Shown here piece by piece: positions 8,696 through 19,199 of a DNA stretch of 64,000 bases. The notes beneath the pieces were generated by a model that was not told the origin of the DNA, ran no database searches, and saw only the letters and a list, made by a program, of their open reading frames with translations. Made by a program: the position numbers and the translations under genes. The stretch comes from Streptomyces sp. ALI-76-A (GTDB taxonomy: Bacteria; Actinomycetota; Actinomycetes; Streptomycetales; Streptomycetaceae): positions 868,001 to 932,000 of the forward strand of contig NZ_JASVWB010000002.1 in NCBI RefSeq assembly GCF_030287445.1, in the 5' to 3' direction. Each line of letters starts with the position of its first letter. Position 1 is the first letter of the stretch.

Positions 8696-9054
8696 CCAGC
8701 GACCACGCCATCGACGGAATCGACACGGCCGTACCGCCGAGCGGGGCGGGCTGTCAGGAGTGCGACGCCGCCGGCGGCTGGTGGTTCCATCTGCGGCGCT
8801 GCGCGCGGTGCGGCCACGTCGGCTGCTGCGACTCCTCCCCCGCCCAGCACGCCACCGGGCACTTCCAGGAGACGGGGCATCCCCTGGTGCAGAGCTTCGA
8901 GCCCGGCGAGGGCTGGTACTGGAACTACGCCACGAACGAGCTGTACGAGTCGGGGCCCGAACTCACCCCGCCGGCCGGCCATCCCGCGGACCAGCCCGCG
9001 CCGGGCCCCGCGGGGCGGGTGCCGGCCGACTGGGCACGATCGTTGCGCCAGTGA
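8692..9054 (+). CDS. UBP-type zinc-finger protein
   Basis: A 120-residue protein with a UBP (ubiquitin-hydrolase-type) zinc finger at about residues 20-75. Cysteines C21, C24, C37, C40 and C45 and histidines H53, H57 and H63 are placed as in that fold (CQECDAAGGWWFHL, CARCGHVGCCDSS, HATGHFQETGHPL). In eukaryotes this domain binds the C-terminal Gly-Gly of free ubiquitin; here the partner is unknown. The ATG overlaps the kinase stop as ATGA. It is the third member of the coupled redox-signalling unit and probably a protein-protein adaptor. Confidence 0.88.
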   Translation: MTSDHAIDGIDTAVPPSGAGCQECDAAGGWWFHLRRCARCGHVGCCDSSPAQHATGHFQETGHPLVQSFEPGEGWYWNYATNELYESGPELTPPAGHPADQPAPGPAGRVPADWARSLRQ

Positions 9055-9192
9055 GCGCCCCGGGGTCCGGGGGGTCCCGTCCGGAGACGGCTGGGAGTGG
9101 CTGGTGGCCGGTCGCCCCACGCGGCTGAGCCGGACGTCGATGCGGCGCGGCACCCCGTCAGGCCGGCTCGGCCGCCCTGAACTCCGGAGGGG

Positions 9193-9243
9193 CTGTCCGT
9201 CCCCTGTGCCAGGCCGCAGGGCCTGTCCGTCCCCCGTGCCAGG
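9193..9243. repeat. 21-bp direct repeat upstream of the LuxR-type gene
   Basis: Two copies of CTGTCCGTCCCCNGTGCCAG start at 9193 and 9223, 30 bp apart, with one difference (t/c). The second copy ends nine bases before the GTG at 9252. The spacing of almost three helical turns and the position fit an operator or a promoter duplication. This is inferred. Confidence 0.6.
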
Positions 9244-9251
9244 ATGGAGGT

Positions 9252-12218
9252 GTGCCGACGATCTCGAACACCGCACCGCTCATCGGCCGGGAGGACGAAC
9301 TCGCCCACCTCACCGGCGTGCTGGAACGCGCCCGGAGCGGTGAGGCGAGGGCGGTCCTGATCGCCGGGGACGCCGGCGTAGGCAAGACACGCATGCTCCA
9401 CGAGGTCGCCGGGCGGGCCGCCCGGTCCGGCACGACGGTGCTCACCGGGCACTGCGTCGACCTCGGTGACGTCGGCCTGCCGTACCTGCCGTTCACCGAG
9501 GTCCTGGGCGTCCTCGCGGCCGACCCGCGGTTCGCGGACGCGTTCGCGGCGCATCCGGTGGTGGACCGGCTGCTGGGCGGCGGCACGGACGCCGTGCGGG
9601 ACACGGGCGACCGGCTGCGGCTCTTCGAGGGCATCGCGGGGCTGCTGGCCGACCTCTCGGACATCGCTCCCCTGCTGCTCGTCCTGGAGGACCTGCACTG
9701 GGCCGACCAGTCCTCCCGGGACCTGCTGCGGTTCCTGCTCAGCCGGGGCATCCTCCAGCGGTCGGCGGGCGGCGCGCCCACGCACCGGCTGGCCGTGTTC
9801 GCCTCCTACCGCGCCGACGACCTGCACCGCCGCCATCCGCTGCGGCCGCTGCTGGCCGAGTTGGTGCGGCTGCCCTCGGTGGAGCGGCTGGAGCTGCGGC
9901 CCATGGCCGACGCCGAGGTGGCCCGCCTGGTGCGCGCCCTGGGCGACAGCGCGCTGGCGGACACCACGGTCCGGCGGATCGTCGAGCGCGCCGAGGGCAA
10001 CGCCTTCTACGCGGAGGAACTGCTGGCGGCCACCGACCCGGCGGCCGGGGGTGTGCCCAGCGGTCTCGCGGACGTCCTCCTCATCCGCTTCGAGCAACTC
10101 TCCGACACCGCCCAGCAGGTGCTGCGCACGGCCGCGGTGGCGGGACGCCGGGTCGAGCACGATCTGCTGCGGGAGGCGGTCGGGCTCCCCGAGGACGAGC
10201 TGGAGTCGGCGCTGCGCGAGGCCGTCGGGCGTCAACTGCTGGCCCCCGGCACCGACGACACGTACGCCTTCCGGCACGCCCTGGCCCGTGAGGCGGTCTA
10301 CGCCGACCTGCTTCCCGGTGAACGGGCGCGCCTGCACGGCGCGTTCGCCCGGCTGCTCACCGGGCGGGGCCGGCCTGCCGAGAGCGCGGCGGAACGCGCC
10401 CACCACTACCGGGAGAGCCATGACCTGGCCGAGGCGCTGGCCGCCTCGCTGGAGGCGGCCGGCCACGCCCGGTCGCTGGGGGCGCCCGCGGAGGAACTGC
10501 GGCACCTGGAAACGGCCCTGGACCTGTGGTCGGCGGTGGAGCCGTCCGCGCGGCCCACGGGTGAGGGCGTCGACCGGGTGACCCTCACGCTGCGTGCCTC
10601 GGCGGCGGCCGCGCACGCCGGGGAGGCGCACCGGGCGGTGTCGCTCACCCGGGCCGCGCTCGCGGGCGTCGACCAGGACGCGGACTCGGAGCTCGCCGCG
10701 CGGGTGCGGTACACGCTCGCCGGGAACCTGATCAGCGTCGACAGCCAGACGGCGGCCTTCGCCTACAGCAGCGAGGCCCTCGCCATGATCCCGGCCGATC
10801 CCCCGTCCCGCACCTGGGTGTGGGCGGCTGCCACCCATGTCCTGGCGGCGCGTCAGGTCGGGGAGAACGAGACCGCGCTGCGGGTCGCCCGGCAGGCCCT
10901 GAGCGTCGCGGAGCGGCTGGACGTGACCGACGCGCGCGCGGATCTGCTGATCTCGCTGGCGGCCCTGGGCGGCGGCCGCCAAACCCAGGAGGGCCGGGAG
11001 CGGTTGCGGGAGGCCCGGGATCTCGCGCGCCGCTCGGGCAACGCGCCGGTGGAGATGCGCGCGCTGTTCAACCTCGCCGTCGGCTGCTTCGAGTCCGGTG
11101 ACCTCGACGAGTGCCTGCCCTGGCTGACCGAGGGGCTGGACCGCGCCCGCCGTGCGGGCCTGCTGTCCTCGCCCTATCCGCTGGAGATGCGCTACCTGCG
11201 GCTGTTGGTGCTGTACACCCTGGGCCGCTGGGAGGAGTGCGTACGCGCGGCGGCCACCGACTCCGACGTGCTTCCGGCGGCCGGCGGGTACACGGTCGGC
11301 CCCGCGCTGTACGCGGCGCTGGCGCGCGGCGACCTCACGGCCGTCCACCGGGCGGGCACCCTGCTCGACGGTCCGTTCGACTGGATGGGCACGCTGGTCG
11401 CGGGCATCGTGCTGACCGACGCGGCGGCGTGGCAGGGGGATCCGGAGGCGGCCGTGGCGCGGATGCGGTCCACCCTGACGGCTCTCACGGACGACGCGGG
11501 CACACTGCCCGACGTCACGGTCCGGCTGGCCGCCCTCGCCCTGTCCGCGGTGGCCGACCGGGCCGCCGCGCTGCGCGGGAGCGGTGACGAGACGGGTGCG
11601 GCCCGCTGGGCGGACACCGCGACCGAACTGCGTGACCTGGCCCGGCGCACGGCCACGCGCGGCGAGGACGCCACCGCGCAGGGACCGGAGGGGCAGGCGT
11701 GGCTGGCCCGGGCCGAGGCGGAGTGGGCACGGGCCGTGACCGGTCCGGACGCGGCGGCCTGGAGCCGGGCGGTCGCCGCCTTCGACTTCGGTGACGTGTA
11801 CGAGCGGGCGCGGTGCCGGATGCGGCTGGTGGAGGCCCTGGTGGCGGCCGATCGGCGCGAGGAGGCGGCCGTGGAGGCCCGCGCGGTCCGCGAGACGGCC
11901 ACCCGGCTCGGTGCCACGCCGCTGCTGGACCAGGTGAACGCGCTGGTCCGGCGGGGGCGCCTGGCGGACACCGCGGCCGCCGGGGACCGTGCCCCGGTCC
12001 TGACCGCCCGGGAGCGGGACGTCCTGCGGCTGCTCGCCCTGGGGCGCAGCAACCGGCAGATCGGCGAGGAGCTGTTCATCACCGGAAAGACGGCGAGCGT
12101 GCATGTCTCCAACATCCTCGCCAAGCTGGGCGCGGCCGGACGTACGGAGGCGGTGGCCGTCGCCTACCGGGAGGGCCTGATCACTCCGGAGCCGAGCGGC
12201 TCGGGGCGCCCGTCCTGA
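9252..12218 (+). CDS. Large ATP-binding LuxR-family (LAL-type) regulator
   Basis: A 988-residue regulator of the LAL/MalT-like class. An N-terminal AAA ATPase holds Walker A GDAGVGKT (39-46) and Walker B LLLVLEDLHWAD. A long helical, TPR-like middle region follows. The C-terminal LuxR helix-turn-helix is recognisable from LTARERDVLRLLALGRSN and TASVHVSNILAKLG. Such proteins are usually activators of nearby or pathway genes. The GTG lies only one base after GGAGG, so the true start could be slightly different. Its stop is one base from the stop of the convergent SGNH gene. Confidence 0.93.
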   Translation: MPTISNTAPLIGREDELAHLTGVLERARSGEARAVLIAGDAGVGKTRMLHEVAGRAARSGTTVLTGHCVDLGDVGLPYLPFTEVLGVLAADPRFADAFAAHPVVDRLLGGGTDAVRDTGDRLRLFEGIAGLLADLSDIAPLLLVLEDLHWADQSSRDLLRFLLSRGILQRSAGGAPTHRLAVFASYRADDLHRRHPLRPLLAELVRLPSVERLELRPMADAEVARLVRALGDSALADTTVRRIVERAEGNAFYAEELLAATDPAAGGVPSGLADVLLIRFEQLSDTAQQVLRTAAVAGRRVEHDLLREAVGLPEDELESALREAVGRQLLAPGTDDTYAFRHALAREAVYADLLPGERARLHGAFARLLTGRGRPAESAAERAHHYRESHDLAEALAASLEAAGHARSLGAPAEELRHLETALDLWSAVEPSARPTGEGVDRVTLTLRASAAAAHAGEAHRAVSLTRAALAGVDQDADSELAARVRYTLAGNLISVDSQTAAFAYSSEALAMIPADPPSRTWVWAAATHVLAARQVGENETALRVARQALSVAERLDVTDARADLLISLAALGGGRQTQEGRERLREARDLARRSGNAPVEMRALFNLAVGCFESGDLDECLPWLTEGLDRARRAGLLSSPYPLEMRYLRLLVLYTLGRWEECVRAAATDSDVLPAAGGYTVGPALYAALARGDLTAVHRAGTLLDGPFDWMGTLVAGIVLTDAAAWQGDPEAAVARMRSTLTALTDDAGTLPDVTVRLAALALSAVADRAAALRGSGDETGAARWADTATELRDLARRTATRGEDATAQGPEGQAWLARAEAEWARAVTGPDAAAWSRAVAAFDFGDVYERARCRMRLVEALVAADRREEAAVEARAVRETATRLGATPLLDQVNALVRRGRLADTAAAGDRAPVLTARERDVLRLLALGRSNRQIGEELFITGKTASVHVSNILAKLGAAGRTEAVAVAYREGLITPEPSGSGRPS

Positions 12219-12219
12219 C

Positions 12220-13461
12220 CTACCGCTTCACGCGGTCGCAGTCGAGGCTCTCCAGGTCGACGGCGTCGGCCATCGCCCGCATCCCCCGGTCGCCGGGGTG
12301 CAGATGGTCGCCGCCGTCGAAGGCGGGCCGGATCCGTTCCGGGTCACGGGGACTGCGCAGGACACGGTCGAAGTCGGTGACGGCGTCGAACTCCCCGCCG
12401 GTCCTGATGTAGGTGTTGACCGTCCGGCGTACCGCCTCGGCGTCCTCGTCCCACTCGGGCCAGCCCTTGAAGGGCGCGATCGTGGCGGCGACGACGCAGA
12501 TGCCGGCCGCGTGCGCCCGTCCGGTGATCTCGCGGTAGCCGTCGATCAGTTCCCCGGCGGTGACGCCGGTGCGCGCCTTGATGTCGTTGACGCCCTCGAA
12601 GAGGAACACGGTGCGTACCCCCGGCTGCGCGAGCACGTCCCGTTCCAGCCGGTTCAGGGCGCTCGGTCCGGCGCCGTCCGCGAGGACCTTGTTGCCGGCG
12701 ATCCCCTCGTTGGCGACGCCCCGCACGTCGCCCTCCGCCTGGTGGAGGCGGCGGGCGAGGTGGTCGGGCCAGCGGCGGTTCAGGCCGCCGCTCGCATGCC
12801 GGCCGTCCGTGATGGAGTCGCCCAGGGCCGCCACCGCCGTGGTGCCCGCGCGGGCCCGGACGGAGACCGCGTCGAGGTAGGACCAGGAGCCGGTGGTCCG
12901 CGTCCAGGAGGCGGCGCTCTCCTCGCCGGTGTGGTCGCCCGAGGTGACGTAGGACGTCTGAAGGGCCAGCCAGTGGCCGGTCAGCGGGCCGGCGGCGTCG
13001 GGGGTGTGCAGGCTGACGACCAGGTCGGTCAGGGCGGGCAGCCGGCCGGGCAGCGGATCGCTGAGCACGGTCTCCCCGGCGGGAACGGTCACCGAGCGCG
13101 CCCCCTCGAAGGTCAGCCGCCGGTTGCTGCCGCGCACCAGCTCGGCGCCCCGCTTCCGCAGGCCCGCGTAGACGCTGCCGAAGGTCACCGGCCGGTCCCC
13201 GAAGGCGTTGGAGAGCCGGATGCGCGGATCGCTGCCCGCGACGCTGGTGCGGACGACGAGCCGGTAGCCGCGGTCGGCGACGGCCTCGCCGACGACGTGG
13301 GCGCTCGCTCCCCAGGTGATCACGCCGGCCGGGACGTCGGGGGCCCCGGCGGGAGGGGACGTGGACTGACAGGCGCAGACCAGCAGCAGCGCCCCGGCCA
13401 CCCGGCCCACGCCGTCGGCGTAACGGACCGTCACCTGCCGGGACCCTTCGACTCGGCGCAC
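12220..13461 (-). CDS. Secreted SGNH/GDSL-family hydrolase
   Basis: A protein of about 404-413 residues. The N-terminus has a hydrophobic export segment (RVAGALLLVCAC) that could end in a lipobox cysteine, so it may be a lipoprotein. The SGNH blocks are AALGDSITDG (nucleophile Ser), GIAGNKVL, FLFEGVNDI (Gly/Asn) and DGGDHLHPGDRG (Asp-His). The N-terminal 150 residues form a beta-rich jelly-roll-like part seen in this esterase group. The GTG at 13461 keeps nine extra residues; the GTG at 13434 preceded by AGGG is an equal choice. The substrate is probably an ester or acylated glycan. Confidence 0.88.
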   Translation of the reverse strand: MRRVEGSRQVTVRYADGVGRVAGALLLVCACQSTSPPAGAPDVPAGVITWGASAHVVGEAVADRGYRLVVRTSVAGSDPRIRLSNAFGDRPVTFGSVYAGLRKRGAELVRGSNRRLTFEGARSVTVPAGETVLSDPLPGRLPALTDLVVSLHTPDAAGPLTGHWLALQTSYVTSGDHTGEESAASWTRTTGSWSYLDAVSVRARAGTTAVAALGDSITDGRHASGGLNRRWPDHLARRLHQAEGDVRGVANEGIAGNKVLADGAGPSALNRLERDVLAQPGVRTVFLFEGVNDIKARTGVTAGELIDGYREITGRAHAAGICVVAATIAPFKGWPEWDEDAEAVRRTVNTYIRTGGEFDAVTDFDRVLRSPRDPERIRPAFDGGDHLHPGDRGMRAMADAVDLESLDCDRVKR

Positions 13462-13541
13462 TCCGGGGGCTTCGCACTCACTACCCGGACCTTACCCGCG
13501 CACCTCCAGCGCCCTGATCCGCCCCGGGCGAAGCGGGGTGA

Positions 13542-15911
<2,370 letters not shown>

Positions 15912-15982
15912 GGAAGGGTGCGTGGCGGAACACGCGGTCCGCGATCTTGGCAGGACGTGCCCTTCCGCGCCACGATGCGCCT

Positions 15983-16660
15983 ATGAAGGGTGACCTTTTC
16001 TCCAGCGAGCACATGGTCCAGCCGGCCGCACAGGCGGGCATGACGGTCGAGAACTCCAAGTGCATCAGGTACACGGTGAACGGCGAGATGCTCGCCCGCC
16101 AGGGAGCGATGATCGCCTACCGCGGCAGCCTCCAGTTCGAACGCAAGGGCCAGGGCGTGGGCGGCATGCTCAAGCGCGCGGTCACCGGTGAGGGCCTGCC
16201 GCTCATGGCGGTGCGCGGACAGGGCGAGGCCTGGTTCGCGCACGAGGCGCAGAACTGCTTCGTCGTGGAGGTCGACCCGGGCGACGAGTTCACCGTCAAC
16301 GGCCGCAACGTCCTGTGCTTCGACGCGTCGTTGCAGTACCGGATCGCGACCGTGAAGGGCGCCGGCATCACCGGCGGCGGCCTGTTCAACAGCGTCTTCA
16401 CGGGACACGGCCGACTGGGCCTGGTGTGCGAGGGAAACCCGCTGGTCATTCCGGTCTCCCCGCAGTACCCGCTGTACGTCGACACGGACGCGATCGTCGG
16501 CTGGACGGCGGGCCTGGCGACCTCGCTGCACCGTTCGCAGTCCATCGGGTCGATGCTGCGCGGCGGCTCCGGGGAGGCCGTCCAGCTGATGCTCCAGGGG
16601 GAGGGCCACGCCGTCGTCCGGCCGAGCGAGGCGACACCGCAGAAGGCCCAGCAGCACTGA
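15983..16660 (+). CDS. AIM24-family protein
   Basis: A 225-residue protein of the AIM24/tryptophan-RNA-binding-attenuator-like beta-sandwich family. Supporting segments are GEMLARQGAMIAYRG, GEGLPLMAVRGQGEAWFA, NVLCFDASLQYRI and LGLVCEGNPLVIPV, in the usual order. In yeast Aim24 acts in mitochondrial membrane organisation; the bacterial role is unknown. ATG 15983 was preferred over an in-frame ATG at 15947 because the protein then begins as its relatives do. A perfect hairpin terminator follows at 16735. Confidence 0.88.
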   Translation: MKGDLFSSEHMVQPAAQAGMTVENSKCIRYTVNGEMLARQGAMIAYRGSLQFERKGQGVGGMLKRAVTGEGLPLMAVRGQGEAWFAHEAQNCFVVEVDPGDEFTVNGRNVLCFDASLQYRIATVKGAGITGGGLFNSVFTGHGRLGLVCEGNPLVIPVSPQYPLYVDTDAIVGWTAGLATSLHRSQSIGSMLRGGSGEAVQLMLQGEGHAVVRPSEATPQKAQQH

Positions 16661-16734
16661 GATCCGCGCGCGGACGTGATCCGCGCCTCACAGGCAACCC
16701 CGACGGCTCCGTCGACGTCTTGACCGGCGGACGA

Positions 16735-16759
16735 TGCCCCGGCCCGGTGGGCCGGGGCA
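16735..16759 (+). terminator. Rho-independent-type terminator
   Basis: TGCCCCGGCCC-GGT-GGGCCGGGGCA forms a perfect 11-bp stem with a 3-base loop, followed by CGTTTT. It lies 75 bp after the AIM24 stop and before the promoter region of the TPR gene, so it most likely ends the AIM24 transcript. Confidence 0.85.
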
Positions 16760-16846
16760 CGTTTTCGACCCGCTATGCACACCATGTATACACACAGCGT
16801 AGACATCGCATGTGGACACGGGGTGCATACCTAACGGAAGGCACGC

Positions 16847-17947
16847 ATGTACGGCAAGGCATTCGCCCCGGAGTACCAGGGAGCCCTCACCACCCTGTCC
16901 GTGAACTCCTCACTGACCGACGTACTGGCCGCCGGCACCGAGCAGCTGCGGGCCGCCGAGCGGGCGGGGCGGCACGGGGAGGTGGCACGCTCCGCACTCG
17001 CGGTCGCCGAGGCACACCGCAGGCTCGGCCGGATCGAGGAGGCGGACCGGGCCTGGAAGGCGAGCTACCGCGCGGCGCGGACGGCCGGGGACACCGCGGC
17101 CATGGCCTGGGCCCTGTGGAGCGGCGGCACCCTGGCCCGGCAGCGCGGCGCGTTCCCGCTGGCCCGGCGCCTGCTGGGGCTGGCGGCCGACCTCGGCGAA
17201 CGCGGCGGCGATGTCGTGGTCCGCGGCTACTCGCTGGCGGGGCTCGCCGAGACCGGACGGATCCAGGGCGACTACGCGGCGGTCGGCCGGCTGCACGAGC
17301 AGCTGCTGGCCGAGGCCCGGCAGCGCGGTGAGGCACGGCACACCGTGTGGGCACTGGAGGGCATCGCGCAGATCCACCGCAACACCGGCTCCTACGACAG
17401 GGCGTACGCCCTGTTCGAGGAGGCGGCCCGGACCGCCGCCGACGCCGACGACCGGCGCGGCCACGCCTGGGCGCTGCGCGGGCTCGCCGACGTGGTCTCC
17501 GCACGCGACGGGGACACCGGGCGGGCGCTCGGCCTGCTGTCCGAGGCGGAGCGGACGTGCCGCGCGATGAACCTCTCCGGCGCGCTGGCGTACAACCACA
17601 AGATGCGCGGCAACGTCCTGTACCGGGCCGGACGGTACGCCGAGGCGCGGGAGGTGTACGAGCGGGCGCTCGCGGAGTTCCGCGCCATGAGCGAACCGAG
17701 GGGTGAGGCGCTCGCCCGGCTCGGACTGGCCAAGTCCCGGGCTCGGCTGGGCCACGACCGCGCCGAGACCGCCGCCGAACTGGCCGGCCTGGCCCGCACC
17801 GTGGAGCGGCTCGGCCTGCGGCACGCACGGGAGATGGTGGCCCTGGCCCAGGAGGAGTTCGGTGCGGCGGGCGCGTCCGGGCCGGGGACCGGCCCGGACG
17901 GGGAGTCACGCACGGAGTCCGGCGCGCGGGCGGAGGCCGTACGGTGA
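16847..17947 (+). CDS. Tetratricopeptide-repeat protein
   Basis: A 366-residue all-helical protein with six or more TPR-like repeats, for example LSVNSSLTDVL, then AEAHRRLGRIEEADRAWKAS, GRIQGDYAAVGRLHEQLLAE and VLYRAGRYAEAREVYERAL. No catalytic or membrane segment is seen. The AT-richer region at 16780-16840 is its promoter region. Its stop overlaps the GTG of the polyprenyl synthase (GTGA), and GGAGG inside its 3' end serves that gene. A scaffold or regulator of the enzyme is a reasonable inference. Confidence 0.85.
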   Translation: MYGKAFAPEYQGALTTLSVNSSLTDVLAAGTEQLRAAERAGRHGEVARSALAVAEAHRRLGRIEEADRAWKASYRAARTAGDTAAMAWALWSGGTLARQRGAFPLARRLLGLAADLGERGGDVVVRGYSLAGLAETGRIQGDYAAVGRLHEQLLAEARQRGEARHTVWALEGIAQIHRNTGSYDRAYALFEEAARTAADADDRRGHAWALRGLADVVSARDGDTGRALGLLSEAERTCRAMNLSGALAYNHKMRGNVLYRAGRYAEAREVYERALAEFRAMSEPRGEALARLGLAKSRARLGHDRAETAAELAGLARTVERLGLRHAREMVALAQEEFGAAGASGPGTGPDGESRTESGARAEAVR

Positions 17948-18969
17948 CGGCGCTGACGTCGGCCGTCGCCGCACCCGAGCTGCTGGGCCGGTGCCGGGCG
18001 TTGGTGCGGCCCGCGCTGGAGGAGGCGGTCGGGCGGCTGCATCCGTGGGTGGGCGAGATGGCCGGGTACGCGTTCGGGTGGTGCGAGGTCGGAGGCACGC
18101 CCGTCGAGGCGTCCGGCGGCAAGGGCGTGCGGCAGGCGCTGGCCGTGCTCGGGGCCGAGGCGGCCGGCGCGCCCGGACGGGCCGGGGTGCCCGCGGCGGT
18201 CGCGGTGGAACTGGTGCACACCTTCTCCCTGCTGCACGACGACATCATGGACGGCGACGCGGACCGGCGCCGCCGCCCCACCGTGTGGAAGGCGTACGGC
18301 ACCGGCCCGGCGGTGCTCGCGGGCGACGCCCTGTTCGCGCTGGCCGTCGAGACCCTCGCCGCTTCACCGGCGGGCCCCGAGGCCCTGCGCCTGCTGTCGG
18401 GGGCGCTGGGCGACCTGGTGCGCGGCCAGGCGGACGACCTGCTGCTCGCCGCGCGTCCCTGGGCGGGCCCGCACCGGGTGCGGCCCGGCGAGTACCGCAC
18501 GACGGCCGAGCACAAGACCGGTGCGCTGCTGGGCTGCGCGGCCGCGCTGGGCGCCCTGCTCGGCGGCGCGCCGCCCACGGTGGTCGCCGCCCTCGACCGG
18601 GCCGGGCGGCATCTCGGGATCGCGTTCCAGCTGGTCGACGACGTGCTCGGGATCTGGGGCGATCCGGCCGTCACCGGCAAACCCGTCCACGGTGACCTGC
18701 GGGAGCGGAAGAAGACATTCCCGGTCCTGGCCGCCCTCGACTCCCGCTCTCCCGCGGCCGGCCGGCTCGCCGCCCTGCTGGCGTCCGGCGAGGAGCCCGC
18801 GCGGGCGGCGGCGCTGATCGAGGAGGCGGGCGGCCGGTCGGCGGCGCTGGCCGAGGCGCGGCGGCATCTCGCCGCCGTGGAGGCGGTGCTGGCCGGGGTA
18901 CCCCTGGAACCGGTGGCGGCGGACAGCCTCCGGTCGCTGCTGGACTTCCTGGTGCGACGCGACCGGTGA
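17944..18969 (+). CDS. Trans-isoprenyl (polyprenyl) diphosphate synthase
   Basis: A 341-residue all-alpha prenyltransferase that condenses isopentenyl diphosphate with an allylic diphosphate. The first aspartate-rich motif is LLHDDIMDGD (D99, D100, D103) followed by RRRRP. The second is QLVDDVLGIWGD (D232, D233). The IPP-binding segment reads GGKGVRQAL, where the classic form is GGKRxRP. The DDVLGIWGDPAVTGKP style is shared with Streptomyces polyprenyl transferases, some of which are encapsulin cargo; no shell gene lies in this window. GTG start overlaps the TPR gene. Product chain length is not predictable by eye. Confidence 0.9.
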   Translation: MTALTSAVAAPELLGRCRALVRPALEEAVGRLHPWVGEMAGYAFGWCEVGGTPVEASGGKGVRQALAVLGAEAAGAPGRAGVPAAVAVELVHTFSLLHDDIMDGDADRRRRPTVWKAYGTGPAVLAGDALFALAVETLAASPAGPEALRLLSGALGDLVRGQADDLLLAARPWAGPHRVRPGEYRTTAEHKTGALLGCAAALGALLGGAPPTVVAALDRAGRHLGIAFQLVDDVLGIWGDPAVTGKPVHGDLRERKKTFPVLAALDSRSPAAGRLAALLASGEEPARAAALIEEAGGRSAALAEARRHLAAVEAVLAGVPLEPVAADSLRSLLDFLVRRDR

Positions 18970-18977
18970 GGACGGGC

Positions 18978-19041
18978 CGGGCCGGGCCGGCGCGGGTGCC
19001 CGCGCGGGCCGGGCCGGCGCGGGTGCCCGCCGGCGGGCACC
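18978..19041. repeat. 26-bp direct repeat ending in a perfect palindrome
   Basis: Two copies of a 26-bp unit starting CGGGCCGGGCCGGCGCGGGT lie at 18978-19003 and 19005-19030. The second runs into the perfect 20-bp palindrome GGTGCCCGCCGGCGGGCACC at 19022-19041. It lies 10 to 70 bp after the polyprenyl synthase stop. The hairpin probably helps end the TPR-prenyl synthase transcript, although no T-run follows. Confidence 0.6.
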
Positions 19042-19075
19042 GACTCCGATCGGACGCGCTCATTTCCGCTGAACC

Positions 19076-19133
19076 GCTGTACAGCAGGCGAACAAAAAGA
19101 AAGCGGCATCCTTCAGTTCAAGATTCGTTGAAC
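19076..19133. promoter_or_regulatory. Two inverted repeats upstream of the pseudokinase gene
   Basis: GCTGTACAGC at 19076-19085 is a perfect 10-bp palindrome. GTTCAA-GATTCG-TTGAAC at 19116-19133 is a perfect 6-bp inverted repeat. Between them lies the AT-rich run AACAAAAAGAAAG, unusual in this GC-rich DNA. Together they look like an upstream control region. No matching regulator is recognised. Confidence 0.45.
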
Positions 19134-19199
19134 GGATCCCGTCGTACCCCTCGTACCTCTGGGAAAGGTGAGAGCCAGGGGTTTCAGCGAGGGATGACC

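Noticed and set aside
8925..12104. A 1059-codon minus-strand frame opposite the LuxR-type gene
   Set aside because: It is the mirror of a GC-rich coding gene; the plus strand has clear Walker and HTH motifs, and the minus product has no recognisable domain.
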